Assembly (NCBI GenBank): GCA_002315875.1
Contig: DCIL01000046.1
Coordinates: 4,559 to 11,928, forward strand
Direction of reading: 5' to 3'
Source of the DNA: Verrucomicrobia bacterium UBA1727
GTDB taxonomy: Bacteria > Verrucomicrobiota > Kiritimatiellia > RFP12 > UBA1067
Length of the DNA: 7,370 nucleotides
Positions within the stretch are counted from its first letter, which is position 1; every line of letters begins with the position of its first letter. A program made the position numbers and the translations under genes. The notes beneath the pieces were generated by a model. That model ran no database searches. It had not been told where the DNA came from and was given only the letters and a program-made list of their open reading frames with translations. Shown here one piece after another: positions 1-5,514 of the stretch.

Positions 1-645
1 GAGAAGGACTGGGGCGTTCCCTTCGAGATCTTCAACGACGGTGACGTGACCGCGCTCGCGGGCGCGATCACGATGAAGAAGAAGGGCATTCTCGGTGTGG
101 CGATGGGTTCTTCCGAGGCCGTCGGCTACGTCGATCAGAAGGGGGCGATGACCGGGCGCGTCAGCGAGCTCGCGTTCGCACCGGTCGACTTCAATCCGTG
201 CGCGGCGAAGGACGAGTGGTCGGGTGATGCCGGCGTCGGTGCGATGTATTTCTCGCAGCAGGCGGTGAACCGTCTCGCGCTCGAGAACGGCTTCAAGTTC
301 CCGAAGACGATGGCGCTTCCCGAGCGACTCAAGGAAGTGCAGGCGGCGATGGCGAAGGGCGATGCCCGCGCGGTGAAGGTCTATCTCGAGATCGGACGTT
401 TCCTCGCGCACACCGTGCCGTGGTACAACGAGTTCTACGATTACTCCAACCTCATGATCCTCGGTCGCGTCACCACCGGTCTCGGCGGCGAGATCGTGCT
501 CGAGTCCGCGAAGACCATCCTCAAGGACGTCTATCCGGAATGGGCGGAGAAGATCGACATCTTCATGCCTGACGAAAAGGCGCGCCGGCTCGGACAGTCC
601 GTCGCCGCGGCGCAGATTCCCACGGTTTCCTCCAAGAGAAAATGA
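1..645 (+). CDS. ROK/ASKHA-type sugar-kinase-like protein, C-terminal part (5' truncated by window)
   Basis: The reading frame is open from the first base, so the gene starts before the window; 214 C-terminal residues are visible. Window residues 12-22 (NDGDVTALAGA) resemble the ROK active-site segment usually written ENDANAAALGE, which would make D13 the candidate catalytic Asp. Residues 32-45 (GVAMGSSEAVGYVD) resemble the following glycine-rich phosphate-binding strand. Segments near 52-66 (GRVSELAFAPVDFNP) and 71-87 (DEWSGDAGVGAMYFSQQ) recall a divergent ROK-like group that I know from memory only. The Cys-rich zinc motif of classical ROK kinases (CxCGxxGC) is not seen; only one Cys (C67) lies in that region. 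A cytoplasmic sugar kinase is the family expectation, but the substrate is unknown and kinase activity is not assured. Its stop codon overlaps the lpxA start (ATGA), so the two genes are probably translationally coupled. Confidence 0.65.
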   Translation, partial: EKDWGVPFEIFNDGDVTALAGAITMKKKGILGVAMGSSEAVGYVDQKGAMTGRVSELAFAPVDFNPCAAKDEWSGDAGVGAMYFSQQAVNRLALENGFKFPKTMALPERLKEVQAAMAKGDARAVKVYLEIGRFLAHTVPWYNEFYDYSNLMILGRVTTGLGGEIVLESAKTILKDVYPEWAEKIDIFMPDEKARRLGQSVAAAQIPTVSSKRK

Positions 646-1415
646 TACATCCTACCGCCATTGTCGAAGACGGCGCCCAACTCGGCGCCGACGTTGAGAT
701 CGGTCCGTATTCTCATATCGGACGCAATGCCGTCATCGGTGACGGCACTACGGTCGGTCACGGGGCGATTGTCGACGGCCACACCACGATCGGCAAGAAC
801 TGCCAGATCTTTCCCTATGCCCTGATCGGCATGAAGACCCAGGATCTCAAGTGGAAGGATACCAACGTCAGCTACGTCGAGATCGGCGACCGCACGGTCA
901 TCCGTGAGTTCGCGACGGTGCATCTCGGCACGCAGGACGGCGAGAAGACGATCATCGGCAGCGACTGCCTCTTCATGGCCTATTGCCACGCGGCGCACGG
1001 ATGCGTCCTCGGCAATCACGTCATCTGCTCGAATAACGCGCAGTTCGCCGGCGAGGCGAAGATCGACGATTGGGCGATCATCGGCGGTATGACCGGCTCG
1101 CATCAGTTCTGCCATGTCGGCCGTCATGCGATGGTCGGCGGCATGATGAAGATCCGCAAGGACGTGCCGCCGTTCATGCTCTGCGATCTCGTTGCCGGCG
1201 ACATGAAGGTCGTGGGCGTCAATTCGGTCGGACTTCAGCGCCGCGGTTTCAGCGAGAACGTCATCAAGGCGCTCAAGGATGCGCATCGCATCATCTATCG
1301 CGACGGACTCAACCGCACTCAGGCGCTCGAGAAGATCGACAGGGAACTGGAGCCGATCGATGAGATCAAGGAACTCGTGGCGTTTTACCGCGCCTCGGAA
1401 AGGGGAGTTGCCTGA
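642..1415 (+). CDS. lpxA: Acyl-ACP--UDP-N-acetylglucosamine O-acyltransferase (LpxA)
   Basis: LpxA transfers a 3-hydroxyacyl chain from acyl carrier protein to the 3-OH of UDP-GlcNAc in the cytoplasm, the first step of lipid A synthesis. The 257-aa product is close to the 262 aa of E. coli LpxA. Residues 2-165 carry the isoleucine-rich hexapeptide repeats of a left-handed beta-helix (e.g. VEIGPY, AVIGDG, TTIGKN). Aligned by eye to E. coli, H119 in YCHAAHGC matches catalytic H125, H116 matches H122, H154 in SHQFC matches H160, and Q67-D68 matches Q73-D74. G167 matches G173, the acyl-length 'ruler' residue, which suggests a long (about C14) acyl chain. E. coli H144 is replaced by E138. The helical C-terminus contains the family-typical segment LQRRGFSENVIKAL. 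The ATG overlaps the preceding stop; only a weak AAGAGAA lies before it, so translation probably depends on coupling. It overlaps thrH by one base. Confidence 0.96.
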   Translation: MIHPTAIVEDGAQLGADVEIGPYSHIGRNAVIGDGTTVGHGAIVDGHTTIGKNCQIFPYALIGMKTQDLKWKDTNVSYVEIGDRTVIREFATVHLGTQDGEKTIIGSDCLFMAYCHAAHGCVLGNHVICSNNAQFAGEAKIDDWAIIGGMTGSHQFCHVGRHAMVGGMMKIRKDVPPFMLCDLVAGDMKVVGVNSVGLQRRGFSENVIKALKDAHRIIYRDGLNRTQALEKIDRELEPIDEIKELVAFYRASERGVA

Positions 1416-2014
1416 TGAACGTCGTCTGCCTCGATCTTGAAGGCGTGCTCGTGCCCGAAATCTGGATCGCCTTCGCCGAGAAGACCGGCATTCCCGAGTT
1501 CCGCCGCACTACCCGCGACGAGCCGGACTACGGCAAGCTCATGCGCTACCGCATCGATCTTCTTGAGAAGCACGGCCTTGGACTTAAGGAAATCCAGGAA
1601 GTGATCGCGAAGATCGATCCGCTCGAAGGCGCGAAGGATTTTCTCGATGCGCTCAGGGCGAAGACCCAGGTGCTGATCCTCTCGGACACGTTCTACGAGT
1701 TCGCGATGCCGCTCATGAAGAAGCTCGGTTATCCGACGTTGATGTGCAATTCGCTCGTGGTGGACGCCTCGAACCGGATCGTCGATTACAAGATGCGCTG
1801 CGAGCTGTCCAAACTCACGACGGTGAAAGCGTTGCAGAGCTGCGGCTTCGAGACGATCGCCGCGGGCGACAGCTTCAACGATCTCGGGATGATTCGCGCC
1901 TCGAAGGCGGGGTTCCTCTTCCGTTCGACGGACGCGATCAAGCAGGCGAATCCCGATTTGCCCGCGTTCGAGACGTACGAGGATTTTCTTAACGGCATTG
2001 TCGCGGCACTTTGA
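1415..2014 (+). CDS. thrH: ThrH-type HAD phosphatase (phosphoserine phosphatase / homoserine phosphotransferase)
   Basis: The 199-aa protein strongly resembles Pseudomonas ThrH (about 205 aa), with near-identical stretches such as CLDLEGVLVPEIWIAFAEKT and LILSDTFYEF. ThrH is a cytoplasmic HAD enzyme of the SerB-like class that dephosphorylates phosphoserine and can pass the phosphate to homoserine, linking serine and threonine synthesis. HAD motifs are visible: motif I DLEGV with nucleophile D7 and E9 at the +2 position, motif II S90 in LSDT, motif III Lys probably K133, and motif IV GDSFND with D152 and D156. The start is set by a TGATG overlap with lpxA and by AGGGGAG at 1401-1407, seven bases before the ATG. 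It lies directly upstream of hisB, so a role in dephosphorylating histidinol phosphate is conceivable but not shown by sequence. Confidence 0.92.
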   Translation: MNVVCLDLEGVLVPEIWIAFAEKTGIPEFRRTTRDEPDYGKLMRYRIDLLEKHGLGLKEIQEVIAKIDPLEGAKDFLDALRAKTQVLILSDTFYEFAMPLMKKLGYPTLMCNSLVVDASNRIVDYKMRCELSKLTTVKALQSCGFETIAAGDSFNDLGMIRASKAGFLFRSTDAIKQANPDLPAFETYEDFLNGIVAAL

Positions 2015-2015
2015 T

Positions 2016-2020
2016 GGGAG
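2016..2020 (+). promoter_or_regulatory. Shine-Dalgarno that sets the hisB start
   Basis: GGGAG lies five bases before the ATG at 2026. A TTG at 2011 and an ATG at 2014 are also in frame, and the latter overlaps the thrH stop, but neither has a good ribosome site. The Shine-Dalgarno and the usual family length favour 2026. Confidence 0.7.
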
Positions 2021-2025
2021 TAACA

Positions 2026-2610
2026 ATGAGAACTGCTGAAATCACCAGAAATACCCGTGAGACCAAGATTACGCTTTCGCTCGATCTCGATGGATCCGGC
2101 GAGGGTACGATCGATACCGGCATCGGTTTCTTCGATCACATGCTCGAGCTTCTGAAGAAGCACGCGGCAATTGATCTGACGGTCAAGGCCGAAGGTGACA
2201 TCAATGTCGACTATCACCACACGGTCGAAGATACTGGACTCGTCCTCGGCCAGGCCATCGACAAGGCGCTGGGCGAGCGTCGCGGCATCACGCGCTACGG
2301 CTTCGCCTCGATTCCGATGGACGAGGCGCTCTGCGAGACCTCGCTCGATCTGGGGGGACGTCCCTTCCTCGTCATGCAGTCAGCGATGAAGCACTGCTTC
2401 GTCAAGGATTTCGAAGTGAAGCTCGTCGAGGAATTCTTCCGCGCGGTTTCGGTCGAGGCGCGTGCGAACATCCATCTCCGTCAGATCTACGGCGATGAAG
2501 CGCATCACGTCTGTGAGGGACTTTTCAAGAGTTTCGCGCGTGCGCTCAGGCAGGCGAAGCGGATTGATCCCGACGAGAAGGGGATTCCGAGCAGCAAGGG
2601 AGTGCTCTGA
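2026..2610 (+). CDS. hisB: Imidazoleglycerol-phosphate dehydratase (HisB, monofunctional)
   Basis: This enzyme converts imidazoleglycerol phosphate to imidazole-acetol phosphate, the sixth step of histidine synthesis, in the cytoplasm. The 194-aa product matches the usual length of monofunctional dehydratases (about 195 aa). It has the conserved metal- and substrate-binding motifs: GIGFFDHML at 32-40, DYHHTVEDTG at 62-71 and GDEAHHVCEG at 156-165, the His and Glu residues of which bind the two Mn ions in the family. The C-terminus GIPSSKGVL is the usual ending of the family. There is no fused histidinol-phosphatase domain of the enterobacterial HisB type. No other his gene is nearby; the neighbours are thrH (11-base gap) and pyrD (12-base gap), so this is a scattered his gene in a mixed operon. 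Confidence 0.96.
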   Translation: MRTAEITRNTRETKITLSLDLDGSGEGTIDTGIGFFDHMLELLKKHAAIDLTVKAEGDINVDYHHTVEDTGLVLGQAIDKALGERRGITRYGFASIPMDEALCETSLDLGGRPFLVMQSAMKHCFVKDFEVKLVEEFFRAVSVEARANIHLRQIYGDEAHHVCEGLFKSFARALRQAKRIDPDEKGIPSSKGVL

Positions 2611-2622
2611 GGGAAAATCGAA

Positions 2623-3549
2623 ATGGTGGATACGAAGGTAGATCTCGGGGGACTGGAAATGGCGACTCCGCTTGCTACGGCGAGCGGAACGTTCGGCTAC
2701 GGTTTTGAATACGCAGGGGCGGTCGACTACACCAAGCTCGGTGCGGTCACGGCGAAAGGCGTGCGTCTCGATCAGTGGCCGGGCAATCCCATGCCGCGTC
2801 ATGCCGAAGTGCCGGGTGGACTCGTCAATGCCATCGGACTTCAAGGTACCGGAGTTGAGCATTTTCTCAAGTACACGCTCCCCTGGTATCGTCGGTCGGT
2901 CGGGGAGATTGTCAAGGTTCCGCCGAAGATGATCGTCAACATCTGGGGCGGCTCAATCGACGAATATGCCGCGGTCGCCGCGAAGATCGGCAAGCAGGCG
3001 GACGCGATCGAAGTCAACGTGAGTTGTCCCAACGTCAAGTCGGGCGGCCACACCTTCGGACAGGATCCCGCGGTTTTGCGTGAGGTCGTCAAGGCCGTGC
3101 GCGCGGCCACCGAACTGCCGCTCATCGTCAAGCTCGCTCCGAACGTGCCTTCGATCGTCCCGTTCGCCGAGGTCTGCGCCGAGGAAGGGGCGAATGCGCT
3201 TTCGCTCATCAACACGATTCCTGCAATGGTGATTGACATCGAGAAGCGGCGTCCGGCGATCGCGAATGTGACTGGCGGACTTTCCGGACGCGCGGTGCAT
3301 CCTGCCGCGGTCAAGATTGTCTATGACGCCTATCGTGCCGTTAAATTGCCGATCCTCGCGATGGGCGGCGTCTATGAGGCGAAGGACGCCATTGAGTTTA
3401 TGCTCGCCGGTGCGACGGCGGTCGCGATCGGCACTGCCAATTTCTCGGATCCCGCAACCATTGCCTGCGTTCACGACGGCATTGTCGAATACTGCGAACG
3501 TCAGGGCTTTGCGAAGGTTTCCGATCTTACTGGAGCGCTTGAAACGTGA
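2623..3549 (+). CDS. pyrD: Dihydroorotate dehydrogenase, class 1B catalytic subunit (PyrD)
   Basis: The enzyme oxidises dihydroorotate to orotate using FMN, the fourth step of pyrimidine synthesis. The 308-aa TIM-barrel protein has the class 1 N-terminal segment ATASGTFGYG near 18-27, a likely FMN-contacting Lys at K45 (TAKGV), and the active-site loop NVSCPN at 132-137 with Cys (C135) as catalytic base, as in class 1 rather than the Ser of class 2. Residues near 217-224 (TGGLSGRA) and the FMN-phosphate loops MGGV at 247-250 and GTANF at 270-274 match class 1B enzymes. Class 1B enzymes normally work in a complex with PyrK, an iron-sulfur and FAD subunit using NAD; no pyrK is in the window. 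GAGGG at 2609-2613 lies nine bases before the ATG. The 3' end overlaps the next gene by four bases (GTGA). Confidence 0.95.
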   Translation: MVDTKVDLGGLEMATPLATASGTFGYGFEYAGAVDYTKLGAVTAKGVRLDQWPGNPMPRHAEVPGGLVNAIGLQGTGVEHFLKYTLPWYRRSVGEIVKVPPKMIVNIWGGSIDEYAAVAAKIGKQADAIEVNVSCPNVKSGGHTFGQDPAVLREVVKAVRAATELPLIVKLAPNVPSIVPFAEVCAEEGANALSLINTIPAMVIDIEKRRPAIANVTGGLSGRAVHPAAVKIVYDAYRAVKLPILAMGGVYEAKDAIEFMLAGATAVAIGTANFSDPATIACVHDGIVEYCERQGFAKVSDLTGALET

Positions 3550-4646
3550 AGACCCTTACCCGATACGTGCTCATCGAGTTCATAGTCCCGCTCTTCTACT
3601 GTCTGACGGGATTCCTCTCGATCTACGTGCTTTTCGATCTCTTCGGTTCGTTCTCGCGGATGAACAAGGCGCAGATCGACTTCGCAACCGCGCTTCGCTA
3701 TTTCTGCGGTTATCTCGCTCCGTTCTTCCATTACATCGTGCCCGCGGCGCTTCTGCTGGCGACGCTGTATACGATGTGGATGTTCTGCCGCCATTCGGAA
3801 ATCACCGCGATGCGCGCGAGCGGCATCAGCTTCTTTACGATCGTCAAGCCGCTTTTGTCCGTCGCGTTCGTGATGGCGCTGGCGGTGATGTGGGTCAACG
3901 AGGAGTACGTGCCCGAGAATTCGCACTGGGCGGCTCAGATGAAGACGTATCAGTTCGATCAGAAGGAATTTCGGATGGCGGACAACATCGTCTTTCGCAA
4001 TACTCCTTCCTCCCGCACCTGGAACATTGAGCGGATGCTTGACCGCGAGGGCAAGAAGCTCGGCAAGGTCAAGGTCACGGTGGACCGTCCCAACGGCGGT
4101 GCGCGAAAGCTCAATATCGAGGCGGAGGGTGCGGAGTATCTGGACGGCGAGTGGTGGTTCATGAAGCCACGCATCCAGCATTACGATGCGGCGGGACAGG
4201 AGACGAAGTCGCTGACGCCTGAGCTTGACTCGCTTACGATTCGCTGTTTCGATGACTTCGAGGAAACGCCGCGCGATTTCATCATGCAGAATCGTCCCTG
4301 GAAATACAACTCGATTCTCGATCGCTTCCGCTATCTCAAGATGCACACCGACCTTTCGTCCGAGTCGCGGCGGGACTGCCTCTACGATACCTGGGCGCAG
4401 ATCATGTCGCCCTGGGCCTGCATCATCATCACGCTTTTCGCGATTCCCGCCGGCATCGCGTCCGGACGCCAGAGCGTCTTCAAGGGCATTCTCGGCGCGC
4501 TCGGCATGTTCTTCGCGTTCTACACTTTCGACATTCTCATGATGATTCTGGCGAAGAACGGACTCGTTCCGGTGATTCCCGCGGCGGTGGCGCCGTGCGT
4601 GCTATTCCTGGCATTGGGCATCCGTTCGTTCTACAAGCAGCGCTGA
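3546..4646 (+). CDS. LptF/LptG-family LPS transport permease
   Basis: This is an inner-membrane permease of the YjgP/YjgQ family. With LptB as ATPase, LptF and LptG extract LPS from the inner membrane and pass it to the LptC-A-D bridge. The 366-aa length equals that typical of LptF and LptG. Predicted membrane helices lie at about 8-33, 60-80 and 100-118, followed by a periplasmic domain of about 150 residues (120-275, beta-rich in the family), then helices at about 288-308, 312-335 and 343-362. The family signature after helix 2 is seen as HSEITAMRASGIS at 83-95. The opening MKTLTRYVLIEF is also typical. I cannot tell LptF from LptG with confidence. The start is GTG, overlapping the pyrD stop by four bases, with GGAG at 3532-3535; the next Met (residue 39) is past helix 1. 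Together with lpxA it makes LPS synthesis and export a theme of this operon. Confidence 0.92.
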   Translation: MKTLTRYVLIEFIVPLFYCLTGFLSIYVLFDLFGSFSRMNKAQIDFATALRYFCGYLAPFFHYIVPAALLLATLYTMWMFCRHSEITAMRASGISFFTIVKPLLSVAFVMALAVMWVNEEYVPENSHWAAQMKTYQFDQKEFRMADNIVFRNTPSSRTWNIERMLDREGKKLGKVKVTVDRPNGGARKLNIEAEGAEYLDGEWWFMKPRIQHYDAAGQETKSLTPELDSLTIRCFDDFEETPRDFIMQNRPWKYNSILDRFRYLKMHTDLSSESRRDCLYDTWAQIMSPWACIIITLFAIPAGIASGRQSVFKGILGALGMFFAFYTFDILMMILAKNGLVPVIPAAVAPCVLFLALGIRSFYKQR

Positions 4647-4657
4647 CAAGGTGTGAA

Positions 4658-4807
4658 GTGAAAGCTCGCAGGGGACAGGCGATGGTGGAGTATCTGGTGG
4701 CGCTTGCGATGCTGCTGGTGGTGGTGGCGATTCTGTGGGGATTGGTCGAGACGGCGTTCCGATACGCCGATAGGACGGAAAACCTGGTTTCAAGTGAATA
4801 TCCTTAA
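4658..4807 (+). CDS. Small Flp-like (class III) prepilin, 49 aa
   Basis: A GTG start at 4658, preceded by AAGGTG at 4648-4653, gives a 49-residue protein. The leader VKARRG is short and basic, followed by QAMVEY, so cleavage after G6 would put Glu at +5 and Tyr at +6, the consensus of Flp-family prepilins. A single hydrophobic helix follows (about 13-30), then a short polar tail. Such proteins are processed by a dedicated prepilin peptidase (TadV type) and polymerise in, or prime, Tad/Flp pili. The upstream in-frame ATG at 4595 lies inside the permease gene and would add a non-leader-like sequence, so the GTG is preferred. It starts 11 bases after the permease stop and ends just before a strong pilin gene. 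The lack of a strong Shine-Dalgarno suggests a minor pilin. Confidence 0.75.
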   Translation: MKARRGQAMVEYLVALAMLLVVVAILWGLVETAFRYADRTENLVSSEYP

Positions 4808-4809
4808 AT

Positions 4810-4816
4810 AGGAGGT
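4810..4816 (+). promoter_or_regulatory. Near-perfect Shine-Dalgarno of the Flp pilin gene
   Basis: AGGAGGT sits seven bases before the ATG at 4824 and is the strongest ribosome site in the window. It fits a need for high output of the main pilin subunit compared with the weaker sites of its neighbours. Confidence 0.8.
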
Positions 4817-4823
4817 AACGACA

Positions 4824-5051
4824 ATGAATAAAGTGATGAAGGCAATGAGAAAAGGTCAGACGATGGTCGAGTACATCATCATCGTCGCCCTGATCGCGGT
4901 TTCGCTGATCGCGGTCTTCACCTACCTCTCCCGGGCAATCGGCAAGAAGGCCGCCGGTGCCGCGGATGCGCTTTCGCAGGAAGAGGGGACCAAAGCGAAG
5001 GATGCCGCCGATGGCATCGACTCCCAGGCCATTCGCAAGCTGGGCGAATAA
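4824..5051 (+). CDS. Flp family type IVc pilin (probable major subunit)
   Basis: The 75-aa protein has a basic leader ending in RKG (residues 9-11) followed by QTMVEY. Cleavage after G11 gives a mature pilin of 64 residues with Glu at +5 and Tyr at +6, the Flp class III signature. A continuous hydrophobic helix spans about 17-37, and the rest is a small charged, Ala-rich tail predicted to be helical. Size and architecture match Flp pilins of Tad systems, which build thin adhesive fibres. The strong upstream ribosome site suggests that this is the major subunit. The gene is followed without a gap by further prepilin-like genes, the next one probably starting inside its 3' end. No Tad ATPase or secretin gene is in view, so the assembly machine must be encoded elsewhere. 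Confidence 0.88.
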   Translation: MNKVMKAMRKGQTMVEYIIIVALIAVSLIAVFTYLSRAIGKKAAGAADALSQEEGTKAKDAADGIDSQAIRKLGE

Positions 5052-5514
5052 TGTCAGGAAGGGCCAGGCGATGGTCGAGACGGTGGTCGCCGTCTTGATC
5101 ATCACCTCGGTCTTTCTCTGTCTTTTCAAACTGTCCCACCTGCTGACGGGCAAGATCCTCCTGCAGCATGCGGCGATGCGCGTGGAGCGTGCGCGTTCGG
5201 TGGGGTTCAATGATTTCATGTGCCGCAAAGCCGCCCGCGTCTCGGTGATTCCGGTAGCGGGCAAGCGTCTCTGGCCGGAAGGTGACCAGCTCGACTGGTC
5301 CATGGAGAATGCGCGCGTTCCCATCTACATGAACACCGCAAACGGAGCGATTGCGCGCGGTGTGCTTGAGTACGAAGGATGGAATCGCCTCGTCGTGGAG
5401 CCGGGGAACGGACACGAGGCGCGGCTTCGTCTGAAGAACGATTGGTTCGATGTCAACGGCAAGGCGGCTATGGAGTGTAACTTCGGCTATTATATGGATG
5501 ACGAGGGACGCTGA
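5011..5514 (+). CDS. TadE-like pseudopilin (start uncertain)
   Basis: The in-frame ATG at 5011, with GAAGGA at 4997-5002, gives 167 aa and overlaps the Flp pilin gene by 41 bases. The leader ends RKG (16-18), followed by QAMVETVVAVLI, so cleavage after G18 puts Glu at +5. One hydrophobic helix (about 20-39) and a soluble domain of about 125 residues follow, which is the layout of TadE pseudopilins, minor parts of Tad pili. The soluble part has three Trp and two Cys (C71 and C156, which might pair); another Cys (C37) lies in the helix. An ATG in a TAATG overlap at 5051 would be the natural coupled start, but it is out of frame by one base (see findings). Another in-frame ATG lies at 5002. The 3' end overlaps the next gene by one base (TGATG). 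Confidence 0.72.
   Translation: MASTPRPFASWANNVRKGQAMVETVVAVLIITSVFLCLFKLSHLLTGKILLQHAAMRVERARSVGFNDFMCRKAARVSVIPVAGKRLWPEGDQLDWSMENARVPIYMNTANGAIARGVLEYEGWNRLVVEPGNGHEARLRLKNDWFDVNGKAAMECNFGYYMDDEGR

Noticed and set aside
531..1286. 251-codon open frame on the minus strand
   Set aside because: It lies opposite lpxA, which is beyond doubt; the translation is rich in Arg, Asp, Ala and His, typical of an antisense frame in GC-rich DNA, with no recognisable domain.
3501..4346. 281-codon open frame on the minus strand
   Set aside because: It is antisense to the LptF/LptG-type permease, with biased Arg/Glu/His composition and no recognisable domain.
4801..4813. Possible hairpin TCCT/AGGA hiding the Flp Shine-Dalgarno
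   Set aside because: Only four pairs with a five-base loop; too weak to claim control of translation.
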